From: Acinetobacter kookii
GTDB lineage: Bacteria; Pseudomonadota; Gammaproteobacteria; Pseudomonadales; Moraxellaceae
Assembly: GCF_900096895.1 (NCBI RefSeq)
Contig: NZ_FMYO01000006.1
Location: 97,630 to 161,629 of the forward strand
Length of the DNA stretch: 64,000 nt
Direction of reading: 5' to 3'
Shown: positions 38,654-48,518 of the stretch, piece by piece
Layout of the letters: each line of letters begins with the position of its first letter
How positions within the stretch are numbered: the stretch's first letter is position 1
Notes under the pieces: model-generated
Database searches by the model: none
Seen by the model: only the letters and a program-made list of their open reading frames with translations
Told to the model about the DNA's origin: nothing
Program-made: the position numbers and the translations under genes

Positions 38654-39568
38654 TTAGAAGTAACCTTCCTGCTTTTTCTTCTCCATCGAGCCTGCTTCAT
38701 CATGGTCAATCATACGACCTTGACGTTCAGAGCTGGTGGCTAAAAGCATTTCCTGGATAATTTCCGGCAAGGTGTTGGCAGTTGATTCAACTGCACCCGT
38801 TAACGGGTAACAACCTAAAGTACGGAAACGTACCGATTTCATTTGTGGAACTTCGCCTTCATGTAAAGGCATACGTTCATCATCAACCATAATCAGTGTG
38901 CCACTACGTTCAACTACAGGACGTTCTGCAGCCAAATAAAGTGGTACTAATGGAATGCTTTCCAAATAGATATATTGCCAGATATCAAGCTCAGTCCAGT
39001 TTGATAACGGGAATACACGAATACTTTCGCCTTTGTTCACTTTACCGTTGTAAAGGTTCCAAAGCTCAGGACGCTGGTTTTTAGGGTCCCAACGGTGCTT
39101 TGTATCACGGAACGAATAAACACGTTCTTTGGCACGTGATTTTTCTTCATCACGGCGCGCGCCACCAAAAGCAGCATCAAAACCGTATTTATCCAAAGCC
39201 TGTTTTAAGCCCTGGGTTTTCATGATGTCGGTATATTTAGAACTGCCGTGATCAAACGGGTTGATTCCAGCGTCTTTACCTTCTTTGTTTTGATGCACGA
39301 TCAAATCGAAACCATGGGTTTTCGCCATATTGTCGCGGAATTTGATCATATCTTTGAACTTCCAGCCCGTGTCTACATGCAGTAGCGGGAATGGAAGTTT
39401 TGCAGGATAGAATGCTTTTAAAGCAAGATGCAGCATTACTGCAGAATCTTTACCAATAGAATACAACATGACCGGATTTTCAAATTCGGCAGCCACTTCA
39501 CGGATAATGTGAATACTCTCAGCTTCAAGCTGTTTAAGATGAGTAAGTCTTTCCTCAGTTATGGACAT
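38654..39568 (-). CDS. cysD: Sulfate adenylyltransferase subunit 2
   Basis: Catalytic adenylyltransferase subunit of ATP sulfurylase, 304 aa. PP-loop [17 protein letters not shown] near residue 37, the PAPS-reductase-like core [18 protein letters not shown], and the C-terminal [18 protein letters not shown] are intact. First gene of cysDN. About 336 bp of AT-rich upstream DNA would hold the regulatory region; I could not assign a Cbl/CysB site. Confidence 0.96.
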   Translation of the reverse strand: MSITEERLTHLKQLEAESIHIIREVAAEFENPVMLYSIGKDSAVMLHLALKAFYPAKLPFPLLHVDTGWKFKDMIKFRDNMAKTHGFDLIVHQNKEGKDAGINPFDHGSSKYTDIMKTQGLKQALDKYGFDAAFGGARRDEEKSRAKERVYSFRDTKHRWDPKNQRPELWNLYNGKVNKGESIRVFPLSNWTELDIWQYIYLESIPLVPLYLAAERPVVERSGTLIMVDDERMPLHEGEVPQMKSVRFRTLGCYPLTGAVESTANTLPEIIQEMLLATSSERQGRMIDHDEAGSMEKKKQEGYF

Positions 39569-39904
39569 TTACAACACCAGCTCAGATCAACGTGTACTTA
39601 TTACACTTTTAAAAATATATATATTCATTATAGAGATTTAGTTATCACATCTATTGCTTGTTTTATTATATTGATATGCATATTTGTCATATAAAGCTTA
39701 ACTAATAAAGAGTATAAGTTTTTATTAATGATTCACTTAAATGATGTTCTATTATTTTATCCAGATGCGCCCTTTACCACAAGCCAACATTAAAATGTAC
39801 AAAATCTAATCTGATTGTTAATTCATCTAACACATCTATGTCATTCTTGCTGAAAATTGCATAGAGTACTTAGACTTTCTCCCATCTCCTGTATTTTTTG
39901 AATT
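39569..39904. other. AT-rich divergent region upstream of cysD
   Basis: No gene. A/T tracts at 39600-39730 look like promoter or regulator-binding DNA for cysD, but no defined operator could be assigned. Confidence 0.35.
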
Positions 39905-40447
39905 ATGCATACGCTAGACCGTACTCTTGAATCCGTTAAATCCCGCCTGGAACAGGCGCAGCTTGCAGGTCATATCTATCAGCACAATGCGCATTTACTG
40001 ATCTTGCAGGAACCGTTGAATGATGATGGTTCAATCCTGAATAATTTTGTGCAACATGAACATACCGCTGACCAGATTGGGCTGCAATATGGACTAAGAC
40101 TTTCGGATAATCATTTTGATTTTTTGATTGGAGTCACGCATAGCAACCAGGATCGCAGCTATGAAATTGGTGCAGGCAATCTGAAGGCCGATCAGAAAGC
40201 CTTTAACCTGTTGTATGCCTTTTATAATTATCCCAAGGCATTTTATCTGGTCAGCCTGCCCATGACAGCCAGTAGCGCTCAACTTGAACATGCCATTGAA
40301 ACGCAACTTTTCAACCAGCCACAGTTAGCTTTTCTGAACACAGCCATCAAAACCAATCCGATGGGACAACAGGTCAACTGGATGAAAGCTTTTATTCTGC
40401 AACAGGCCCTAGACATGAAAGTCCGTATTCAAACCTGCTTGCTTTAA
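39905..40447 (+). CDS. Conserved-looking cytosolic protein, unknown function
   Basis: 180 aa, no signal or membrane helix. Mixed alpha/beta sequence with QHEHTADQIGLQYGLRLSDN and SYEIGAGNLKADQKAFNLLY. Ribosome binding site weak. It is followed by 120 bp and a hairpin terminator. I do not recognise a family. Confidence 0.6.
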   Translation: MHTLDRTLESVKSRLEQAQLAGHIYQHNAHLLILQEPLNDDGSILNNFVQHEHTADQIGLQYGLRLSDNHFDFLIGVTHSNQDRSYEIGAGNLKADQKAFNLLYAFYNYPKAFYLVSLPMTASSAQLEHAIETQLFNQPQLAFLNTAIKTNPMGQQVNWMKAFILQQALDMKVRIQTCLL

Positions 40448-40562
40448 GCATAGTTATTCAAGCTGCATACATCATCCATTTAAGATAAAAGATTAAAGCA
40501 GGCTGATTGAAAAGATCATTCATTTTCGTATTACAAACAGTTGAATCTATATAAATTTTTAT

Positions 40563-40600
40563 CATAAAAAACATGCAGTCTTAATGACTGCATTTTTATT
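40563..40600 (+). terminator. Terminator of the unknown 180-aa gene
   Basis: AAAAACATGCAGTC, TTAAT, GACTGCATTTTTATT hairpin, about 120 bp after the stop. Confidence 0.75.
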
Positions 40601-40708
40601 AAAATCGAATAAACTTTATACAATTACCCTGCATAAAATCACTTGAGTAATGCTGCCAGAACACTACATTATCTGTATCTGTTTATATGACCTATATAGA
40701 GCATAATA

Positions 40709-41152
40709 ATGACTCACTCTATTTACCCCTGCCTATGGTTTGAAGAAAATGCCCAAGCAGCCTTTGAATGGTATGGTTCTATTTTTCCGCATAGTCATAT
40801 GATCGAAACAAACCCATATGCGGCAAAAGCAAGTTTTTCAGGTGTGCCATTTTTAGGCATGAATGGAGGTCCTACTTTTCACCCGAATCCGTCTATTTCC
40901 TTTATGGTCATTTGTGAAAGCCAAAATGAAATTGATCACTTGTGGAATCGGTTGATCGAGGGTGGTTCTATCTTGATGGAATTAGGTCAGTATGCCTGGA
41001 GTGATTATTACGGCTGGCTGCAAGACCAGTATGGTTTTAGCTGGCAAATTCATCCTGAAAATTTGAGTGAAATCTTTAAGCAGAATCCTCGTGCCCAAGC
41101 CGCAGCATTTAAAATGAAAAAGCTGGTGATTGAGGATTTGATTCATGCCTGA
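40709..41152 (+). CDS. VOC/PhnB-like glyoxalase-fold protein
   Basis: 147 aa, single glyoxalase_3 (PhnB-like) domain: YPCLWFEENAQAAFEWYGSIF at the N-terminus and YGWLQDQYGFSWQIHPE near residue 110. Such proteins are metal-dependent or metal-free dioxygenase/resistance-fold proteins; no defined activity can be read. Stands alone 95 bp before the stand-alone PNAG hydrolase gene. Confidence 0.8.
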   Translation: MTHSIYPCLWFEENAQAAFEWYGSIFPHSHMIETNPYAAKASFSGVPFLGMNGGPTFHPNPSISFMVICESQNEIDHLWNRLIEGGSILMELGQYAWSDYYGWLQDQYGFSWQIHPENLSEIFKQNPRAQAAAFKMKKLVIEDLIHA

Positions 41153-41246
41153 TCACTCGGCATCACGATCAGGTAACAATAAAACAAGCATCAATACATT
41201 GATAATTTTTTTAAAAATTCAATAACCAATAAAAGCGAGTATAACA

Positions 41247-42476
41247 ATGAATAATTTTAAAAATTTATACCAGAACAGGCTTAGCCGTTGCCTTTATTGG
41301 AGCTTAGGCTGTCTGCCATTGTCTACACAGGCTGCAGATCTCGTGCAAATCAAACAACATCCTATTGATGCAATTGTGCAGCAAAATATGACACAAAAAT
41401 CAGTTGCACCGCCATTTAAAAAAACCGGAAAAATCGATCAGATGCGTATCATGCATATCGATATCGACTATGTTTATGATAAAGATAAAGCGCAGCAGAA
41501 AAAAAATCTTCAGACTCTATTACAGCGTATTAACAAGATTCAACCCAATACCATTTTCTTGCAAGCCTTTGCCGATCCTGATGCCAATGGTTCAGCCGAT
41601 CAGGTCTATTTTAAAAACCGCCACATCCCAAGCAGGGACAATCTTTTTCCTGTTCTTGTTAGCCAGATTCGCAGCAAGACTCAGGTCAAGCATATTTATG
41701 CCTGGCTCCCCTTAATGGCGTGGGAATTTCCAAAAAGTTATAAACTGACTTATGTCTCACATTACGACGGCGGAAAACAGGGTTATATTCGGGTTTCTCC
41801 CTTTGATCCTAAAAACCTTCAATATGTTTCCGAGATTTTTGTAGATTTTATCAAATCAAATGCGGTAGATGGTGTGCTCTACCATGATGATGTTACGCTG
41901 AATGATTATGAGGACAGCTCGGCTCCGGCACAAAATATGTATCGGGCTTGGGGATTTGGTGCAGATCAATTATTAAAACAGCCTCGGCAATCCAAACAAT
42001 TAGAGTTTGCAAAATTCAAAACAGCCTATCTGGATCAATTTGCTGCAGGTATTACCAAAATCATTAAACAACAACAGCCTCATCTACTGACTGCACGCAA
42101 TATGTATGCACCTGTGGTCTTAGAACCTCATAGTGAAAACTGGTTTAGCCAATCCATGCCCAGTACTTATCAATATTATGACTACAATGCCATTATGGCG
42201 ATGCCCTATATGGAAGAAGCGGATGACCATCAACAATTCTATTTGGATCTCGTAAAACGGTCAAAAAAATATGACCCAGATTTGAGTCATACGATTTTTG
42301 AACTTCAGGCGTTGAATTGGCGAAATAATCAAAAACTTTCCACCGAAGAAATTGTTGATACCATCAAGTTTTTAGAAAAACACGGGGTAAAACATATTGG
42401 TTATTACCCCGATGATTTTGTAGAGGAACATCCTCAACCATCTAAGCTGAAATCCGCTTTTTTAACTGGTGATTAG
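41247..42476 (+). CDS. Stand-alone GHL13 glycoside hydrolase, PgaB C-terminal-domain type
   Basis: 409 aa secreted protein (signal peptide to about residue 30, STQAA). The whole mature part matches the C-terminal domain of E. coli Pga[21 protein letters not shown] (71-90), FLQAFADPDANGSADQVYF, the catalytic-region motif LYHDDVTLNDYEDSS with His213-Asp214-Asp215, WFSQS, AMPYMEEAD, FELQALNW and GYYPDDF near the end. That domain hydrolyses partially deacetylated PNAG. There is no deacetylase domain. The gene is convergent with pgaD and overlaps its end by 35 bp. It likely acts on PNAG in the periplasm; inference from motif and position. Confidence 0.85.
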   Translation: MNNFKNLYQNRLSRCLYWSLGCLPLSTQAADLVQIKQHPIDAIVQQNMTQKSVAPPFKKTGKIDQMRIMHIDIDYVYDKDKAQQKKNLQTLLQRINKIQPNTIFLQAFADPDANGSADQVYFKNRHIPSRDNLFPVLVSQIRSKTQVKHIYAWLPLMAWEFPKSYKLTYVSHYDGGKQGYIRVSPFDPKNLQYVSEIFVDFIKSNAVDGVLYHDDVTLNDYEDSSAPAQNMYRAWGFGADQLLKQPRQSKQLEFAKFKTAYLDQFAAGITKIIKQQQPHLLTARNMYAPVVLEPHSENWFSQSMPSTYQYYDYNAIMAMPYMEEADDHQQFYLDLVKRSKKYDPDLSHTIFELQALNWRNNQKLSTEEIVDTIKFLEKHGVKHIGYYPDDFVEEHPQPSKLKSAFLTGD

Positions 42477-42948
42477 TCTCAAAAAATTCCAGAAACCCTT
42501 TATTATTATAATAAAGGGTTAAATTCCTAGCCTGCTGCATATTGATAATATCTGCCGTATTCACCTTAAAACTACTGGCAAGTTGCGGTACTGCGACCGC
42601 TACTGGGGTTTTTCTACGATCCTTACCTGAAAAGCGAGCCCAGTTATAAGTTGCCCACAGCAACAGCAGACCAATAAAGCTTAAAATCATTACAACAATA
42701 TTGATTAAACTTAATGGGCTATTGGGTTGGGCTTGTATAACCAGTTGCTGATAAATGGTTTGACCTTCAAACCACCATAAAAACAGAGTCAACACTGGCA
42801 TAAATAACCACATAAACATAAACCAACCCACAATTTGTAAGCTGTAACCCGCGCTTTTATTACGTACATATTCAGGTTGATCAATATACGCTGGCAGTTC
42901 TAATTTTGACTCATCTTCAATTAAATAATATTTATATACTTTAGTCAT
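42442..42948 (-). CDS. pgaD: PNAG synthesis accessory membrane protein PgaD
   Basis: 168 aa from ATG 42948, nine bases after GAGGAG and overlapping the pgaC stop by 8 bp (ATGACTAA). Two transmembrane helices (about residues 45-65 and 88-108). PgaD assists the PgaC glycosyltransferase and, in E. coli, joins it to bind cyclic di-GMP. Sequence is weakly conserved in the family; assignment rests on size, topology and operon position. The last 12 codons overlap the convergent hydrolase gene. Confidence 0.8.
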   Translation of the reverse strand: MTKVYKYYLIEDESKLELPAYIDQPEYVRNKSAGYSLQIVGWFMFMWLFMPVLTLFLWWFEGQTIYQQLVIQAQPNSPLSLINIVVMILSFIGLLLLWATYNWARFSGKDRRKTPVAVAVPQLASSFKVNTADIINMQQARNLTLYYNNKGFLEFFETNHQLKKRISA

Positions 42949-44209
42949 TTTCTGGCGCTCCTCTAAATCCACGATCTGGACTTACCCAGCGTGCACGTTT
43001 TTGAGTCTTGAAAATCGTTTTAGGTAATGCAACCACTGTCGTCAGCATAGTGAGAACCCAGAAGAACAATGGATACCAAATGACCCAAAAATAGTTTCTG
43101 AAGATTCGGGCTTTATCATAGGGCTTATCGATACATAAACTAACAAAGAATTGAATAAGGCAAGTTAAACCCAGAATAATCCCGTACCATTGTGGAAAGA
43201 GAGATTGAATTGCCCACTCTCCGGGTAAAGAAAAAAACAGACCATATAGATATAGAATAATAATACCGAACATCACATATGCCCAAACCACACTGACAAT
43301 AGACTCTAATGCAATAGGCCACATACGGCGTCGATTCCACTTAAATAAGCTCGGTAAATAAGCAAATAAAACCTCTACTCCTCCTTGTGCCCAACGCAAA
43401 CGCTGTTTCCATAAACCTTTAAAAGTTTCAGGCATATAGATATAGCACAGTGCTCTTGGGACATATTGCAGGTCCCAATGATCGAACTGTAAACGCCATG
43501 ATACATCGATATCCTCCGTGATCATGTCATCACGCCAATATCCAATCCGGTCTAGCGCCGTTTTACGAAAACCGACTATTGCGCCTGAAACAGTAAAGAT
43601 TCGTCCATAGGTGCGTTGTGCACGTTTAATTAATCCAATAATAGAAGAGAATTCACCCACCTGAATTTTGCCCAGAATACTGGAGCGGTTCAAAATACGT
43701 GGATTCCCCGTGACTGCCCCAACCCTTGGATATCTTGTTAAATGATGCATCATCCATAGCACTGCATGCGGATGGATTAAGGCATCACCATCTATACACA
43801 CCAGATATTCATTTTGACTCACCATTGCACCGGCACGTAAAGCATAGGCCTTGCCCTGATTTTCAGCCAAATGGACAACTCTGAGTTTCGGATATTTTTG
43901 CAAAAGTTCATCAAGAATTTCGGCAGTTTTATCCTGACTTCCATCATTTACTGCAATGACTTCAAAATCCGGATACTGCGTTTGCATGGCAAATTTTATG
44001 GTATCCCGAACCTGGGCTGCTTCATTAAAACAAGGAATAATAATACTGCATCCATGTTCGCTAGGATGAGGTAATGGCGGTTGCTTGCGTTCATGTTTTA
44101 AATAGAACCAGATTCCCCCCGCAATCCAAAGCCAAGCCATAAATAATGGGTAGAAAAAAGCAAAGCCGAAATACACATCACTAATTTGAAATAAACTTGA
44201 GTCAGTCAT
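42941..44209 (-). CDS. pgaC: Poly-beta-1,6-GlcNAc synthase, family 2 glycosyltransferase
   Basis: 422 aa inner-membrane processive synthase using UDP-GlcNAc. N-terminal transmembrane segment, GT-2 core with IIPCFNEAAQVRDTI, VNDGSQDKTAEIL, CIDGDALIHPHAV (DxD), ITEDIDVSWRL (TED) and QRLRWAQGG (the QxxRW product-binding motif), then two or three C-terminal helices. Start overlaps the pgaB stop in TAATG. All catalytic motifs are intact. Confidence 0.95.
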   Translation of the reverse strand: MTDSSLFQISDVYFGFAFFYPLFMAWLWIAGGIWFYLKHERKQPPLPHPSEHGCSIIIPCFNEAAQVRDTIKFAMQTQYPDFEVIAVNDGSQDKTAEILDELLQKYPKLRVVHLAENQGKAYALRAGAMVSQNEYLVCIDGDALIHPHAVLWMMHHLTRYPRVGAVTGNPRILNRSSILGKIQVGEFSSIIGLIKRAQRTYGRIFTVSGAIVGFRKTALDRIGYWRDDMITEDIDVSWRLQFDHWDLQYVPRALCYIYMPETFKGLWKQRLRWAQGGVEVLFAYLPSLFKWNRRRMWPIALESIVSVVWAYVMFGIIILYLYGLFFSLPGEWAIQSLFPQWYGIILGLTCLIQFFVSLCIDKPYDKARIFRNYFWVIWYPLFFWVLTMLTTVVALPKTIFKTQKRARWVSPDRGFRGAPEND

Positions 44210-46047
44210 TATTTCCTCCCCTTCGCAGTATTATTTTCATATGGATTACGATAAGTGAGTGGACTGGTATTAATACTTAAATCTTGGTAAAGATACTCTT
44301 GAACTTGTTGTCCAGCCTTTAATTGATAATTATTAATTCCAATTTTTTGTACGGATAATTTTTTTAGTTCCTGATAATATTGCGAATACTCTTTCCAGTC
44401 GCTTCGTTTTGCATTCTGATTTACTGTAAAACTCACGATTAAATACTGTTTTTGTATACTGTTTAATTTTTCGAGTTGTTTTTCTAAAGTTTTAAATATT
44501 CCAGCATCTTTCACCGGATCAAATTCAATATAAAGAAAATCCTTATTATTTAAACTGTATTCCATCAAAGGCATTAATCCATCTACATGCTTATCCTTTA
44601 AGGTAATTTTCAAAACAGTTTGATAATTATTACTGATATTGGTGTAATATTTTGCCTGTTTTTTAGCTTGATCTTTTATATCAAAAACCTTTTTTATTTT
44701 TTGAGCGCATTCCTCATCCCAAGTCTGTTTCTGTATCGCACAGTCGAGCTCATCTCCAATATCGATCATTACACCTTCAACTGAAGAATTATATTTAACC
44801 AATTCGGCAGTGAGATCTGCAAAATTGAGTCCCTGTTTGGTTTGTAAACTAATCGGTAATTCAGCATATACCCGATTACCTACACGGGTGCGCGCTTGCC
44901 AAACTGTACGATTTAATAAATCTTTACGCATGCCCAGTTGACGATTTGGGAAATAGGCAACATCTATTTTTCCATCACCATTCTCATCCGCTACGGTTTT
45001 TAATAAAATGGTATTGGTTTGTAATGCACTAACCTGATCTAGAAATTGCCCAAGTTTTTGATCAAAAATTTCATTATTGGGACTGACCATTTCAGCCAAA
45101 TCAAAACGGATATAACTTCTACGTTGCTTATGGATATCACTTGCAAAAGTCAAAAAATCCAGCATTTCTGCATGTAACATTTCAGGGGTTGGATTATTCA
45201 TGACCAGGGCGCGTTGATAGGTTTGCCCCGAATCAGCAAGGGTGGACATACTGCCCAAACTAAATGACATAGGCAGACCCGCTTTTTCTGCAAGTTCTTC
45301 ACTTTCCTTGGTCACGGCACCATAAGGCCAGAATATAGCCCTTGTATCTATTCCTAATTCAGTGTCTAAAATTTTCTTAGACTGTTTTAAATCATCTATA
45401 ACCCGTTTTTGATAGGCTTGATCTGATTCATAACGTTGATATTTTGGCAAAAATTGGCGAGTAATTGCCGCAGGTTGCATACTTTGTTGAGGATTGGCAA
45501 GTATGCCTTTGTGCAGATTATCCGAATGTGATACAAACTCTACCAGACCTGAACGTTGCATTTCCCGCATTTGATCCCAAGTCATTAAGCTATTTTGACC
45601 ATAGGCCTCATAAGCATCTTTGGTATTCCCATTAATCCAGCTCGTAGGAATAGCAAAAGCAGCGGAATATTTATACTGTTTCAATAACGGGAAAACACGG
45701 GTATAACTACTGATTGCCCCATCATCAAAGGTTAATAACACTGATTTTTTAGGTAATTTCTTTTTCTTTTGCCGAGCATCCCATACATCTTGCAAACTAA
45801 TCGTTTGCCACCCTTCCTGTTTTAACCATGCAAAATAGCGTCCTAAATTTTTAGTACTAATTGCATAAAGATCCCGATCTCCGTCACGGGAAACGTCATC
45901 CCGAACATCATGAAAAGTGATGGTCACAAATAAATTATCAGGTATTTCAGTGGTATTTTTCGTTATATTTTGAGCAAAAACCGTCACTGGAACGGCGAAT
46001 GCCGTTACCATGACAGCAGAAAGTAAGGTTTTTATCACGTGTTTCAT
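44209..46047 (-). CDS. pgaB: PNAG deacetylase PgaB with degenerate hydrolase domain
   Basis: 612 aa. Signal peptide ending near AVPVTVFAQ (about residue 26) with no lipobox Cys, whereas E. coli PgaB is a lipoprotein. Residues about 40-300 are the CE4 deacetylase: TFHDVRDD, catalytic TFDDG at 106-110 and the metal motif SHSDNLH (His174, His179). Residues 310-600 are the GHL13 domain but altered: IRFDLAEMV keeps the first strand and VADENGDGKIDVAYFPNRQL is recognisable, while the HDD catalytic site reads MIDIGDELDC (about 427-436), and the WFAQN, AMPY, ELQA and GYYPD motifs are gone. Deacetylation should be active, hydrolysis probably not. Confidence 0.92.
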   Translation of the reverse strand: MKHVIKTLLSAVMVTAFAVPVTVFAQNITKNTTEIPDNLFVTITFHDVRDDVSRDGDRDLYAISTKNLGRYFAWLKQEGWQTISLQDVWDARQKKKKLPKKSVLLTFDDGAISSYTRVFPLLKQYKYSAAFAIPTSWINGNTKDAYEAYGQNSLMTWDQMREMQRSGLVEFVSHSDNLHKGILANPQQSMQPAAITRQFLPKYQRYESDQAYQKRVIDDLKQSKKILDTELGIDTRAIFWPYGAVTKESEELAEKAGLPMSFSLGSMSTLADSGQTYQRALVMNNPTPEMLHAEMLDFLTFASDIHKQRRSYIRFDLAEMVSPNNEIFDQKLGQFLDQVSALQTNTILLKTVADENGDGKIDVAYFPNRQLGMRKDLLNRTVWQARTRVGNRVYAELPISLQTKQGLNFADLTAELVKYNSSVEGVMIDIGDELDCAIQKQTWDEECAQKIKKVFDIKDQAKKQAKYYTNISNNYQTVLKITLKDKHVDGLMPLMEYSLNNKDFLYIEFDPVKDAGIFKTLEKQLEKLNSIQKQYLIVSFTVNQNAKRSDWKEYSQYYQELKKLSVQKIGINNYQLKAGQQVQEYLYQDLSINTSPLTYRNPYENNTAKGRK

Positions 46048-48518
46048 TAAAAAATTCCTTTAAAGCCCACTGTTGCATACGTTTTTTCTTCATCTTCACC
46101 ATCATAAGGATGAGTTCCCCATCCTATGCCATAGTTCAGACGCCATGTCCGAGAAAGCTGCCAATCATGTTCATAAAAAACGTTATAAATTGGCTTGCTG
46201 GAATAGTTATCTTGTCCAAAAGTCCCAATAGTAGCTTCAAAATGTTGAGTGAAATTCCTGTCATATCTACGCCACGTAATCCACTCATGCTGTAAATTCA
46301 GTTCTGCACTATAACTTTCTTCAGGATTGAAATAGTCCACAATGACATCTTTGTTCTGGCTGTAATAACCAGCTAGAGTCAAACTGGTGGTATGATGCGG
46401 AGCTTGAAAAATCTGTTGTTTAAGGTATGCCGAAACCTCTTGGCGTGTATTGTCATCATCAATATCGGTTAACTGATAGACAAGACCTGCCTTACGGGAT
46501 TCATGCTGTTGCCAATTCAAATCAAAGGTATAAGATTTTCCTTCATTGCCATTTCTGATGGCCTGTAAAGGAATATCCGCCTGACTATTAAATCCTAATG
46601 CGTACTGCCAATGATCATTCAGCCATTGTGACCAATTGAGCTTAACCCCAAAACGGTCTTGATCTTGTTCATTGTCGATACTCTGAGACAACATGATATT
46701 TACCGCTTTACGACGCGATGCCCATTCCAGCCCTAGACCTACACGTTGATATTCAATGGTGCCGGTATCATATTCACCAGAACGAAAACTGTGATCAACA
46801 TAGGTACGATAATTATCAAAAAGCCATGGGCTGTGAATGCGTGTGAAATGATCCTGCTCACGGTTCCCTCTCAAACGATCGAGTAAAGCCGAATTATCTG
46901 AGTCACTTTCTGAAAAATTACTCAGGTGTTGAATAGAGGCATGATTACGGTCATTCAGTTCTTTTTTATTTTTTACTACAGTCGTATCTTCAGGCATGGT
47001 TTGTATGAGTTCAGCACTTTGGATACGCCATTCCTGGATATTTTCCAAAGCTCGCAGGTTTTCTAAATGACGGATTCGGATGCCTTCATCTACCGGTATG
47101 ACGCCATCCCATTGAGATACAATCCATTCAGCACGTTGCGGGTTTTCACGCAAAAGTTGAATAAATGCACGATTATTTTGGAAAAGTACGTTATTGGGTG
47201 CTTTTGCAATCAATTGTTCATAATATTGTTCGGCTTTGGCATATTCTTGACGATAGGCATAATTCAGCCCGACTAAAGCTAAATATTCACTTCGGTCATC
47301 ATGGGTAACTTTATCCACGCCTTTAGCATTACTGTATTGAAAAGTAGGTAATGCTTTGTCCATTATTTTTAATAATTGATCAGCTTCCTTGTATTTCTCC
47401 TGTTCAATTAACGAATAATATAAGCCTGCATATAACTCAAAATGCGCATAGTTCTTTTCTTGCAGCAAATTTTTATAAATTTTTTCAGCGATTTGAGGCT
47501 GTTGATTCTTAAAGTAGGCATCTGCAATAGCTTGACGCACATACGGAGGCATTTGCTCTATAGGTACGCCAGTTTTGGGAATTTGCTCGAAGACTTTTTG
47601 TGAGCGATTTCGTTCGTTTAAGGCATAAATGTATTCATAGTAAAACCGTCGCTTCCAATTCGGATCATTCGGCAGTTGTGATTCGTATTGCTCCATATCC
47701 GCGAGCACTTCATCAAGTGGCTGGTACGGCTGTTTTCGTCCTCTATAAATGGAAAGCTTATAATATTCGACAGCATTTTGAATTCGTTGGGAAAATTCAT
47801 TAATTTTGGCATTGGCTCTCAGATCGGCATTTTCTTTTAGTGATTGACTATTTTGTATGAAATTTTCAGCATTGGCATAATCTGCATTGGTCAGCAATGC
47901 CAATGCATACTGTTCTTCGGTACTCGCGTCCTTGCTTTTTTCAATAGCCAGATTAGCCGTATTCAATGCCTCAACCGGCATATCTAGCAACCGGTAAGTA
48001 TAAGAAAGCTGGGCTAAATAATCTGCTTCGACCTGATTAATATCGACTTGAGAAAGTGTTTTTTTCGCCTGAGCCTTTTTACCCGCTTCTGCCTGTAATA
48101 TGCCTGTCCAGACAATCCATTGTGGATTGGAATCGGTTTTTGCAAAGGTTTTGGCCCAGTTTTCTGCTAACTCAAATTTCTTTAAGTCGCGTAATACCTT
48201 GATGACATATATTTTTCCATAGTCTGGAAATTGTTGACTTTGTATACCCTTCAGGTAGCGAATATCCGACTCTGCAAACTTTTTATTTTCATAAGCCATT
48301 ATTACAAAATCAGCAATCAGTTTCTGATTATTGGGATAGCGGCCCAATAATTGTCTGAGTTTTTGTAAACCAGTGTCCACCTGACCCTGTTTAATTAAAG
48401 GTATAACTTTTTCACGTTGTTGATCCACAACGTCCTTATAGATCAATTCTGCGTATGACAATGTAGAAAACAGTAAAGTCCCACAGGAAAGCGCGAGTAC
48501 AGTGAAATTAAAGTTCAT
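46047..48518 (-). CDS. pgaA: PNAG outer-membrane export porin PgaA
   Basis: 823 aa. Signal peptide (cleavage after LSYA, about residue 23), a periplasmic superhelix of TPR units (about 30-500) that binds deacetylated PNAG, then a C-terminal 16-strand-type beta barrel (about 510-823) ending in the aromatic YATVGFKGIF. First gene of pgaABCD, with TAATG overlap to pgaB. A 325-bp AT-rich region upstream must hold the promoter. Length matches Acinetobacter PgaA (about 810). Confidence 0.93.
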   Translation of the reverse strand: MNFNFTVLALSCGTLLFSTLSYAELIYKDVVDQQREKVIPLIKQGQVDTGLQKLRQLLGRYPNNQKLIADFVIMAYENKKFAESDIRYLKGIQSQQFPDYGKIYVIKVLRDLKKFELAENWAKTFAKTDSNPQWIVWTGILQAEAGKKAQAKKTLSQVDINQVEADYLAQLSYTYRLLDMPVEALNTANLAIEKSKDASTEEQYALALLTNADYANAENFIQNSQSLKENADLRANAKINEFSQRIQNAVEYYKLSIYRGRKQPYQPLDEVLADMEQYESQLPNDPNWKRRFYYEYIYALNERNRSQKVFEQIPKTGVPIEQMPPYVRQAIADAYFKNQQPQIAEKIYKNLLQEKNYAHFELYAGLYYSLIEQEKYKEADQLLKIMDKALPTFQYSNAKGVDKVTHDDRSEYLALVGLNYAYRQEYAKAEQYYEQLIAKAPNNVLFQNNRAFIQLLRENPQRAEWIVSQWDGVIPVDEGIRIRHLENLRALENIQEWRIQSAELIQTMPEDTTVVKNKKELNDRNHASIQHLSNFSESDSDNSALLDRLRGNREQDHFTRIHSPWLFDNYRTYVDHSFRSGEYDTGTIEYQRVGLGLEWASRRKAVNIMLSQSIDNEQDQDRFGVKLNWSQWLNDHWQYALGFNSQADIPLQAIRNGNEGKSYTFDLNWQQHESRKAGLVYQLTDIDDDNTRQEVSAYLKQQIFQAPHHTTSLTLAGYYSQNKDVIVDYFNPEESYSAELNLQHEWITWRRYDRNFTQHFEATIGTFGQDNYSSKPIYNVFYEHDWQLSRTWRLNYGIGWGTHPYDGEDEEKTYATVGFKGIF

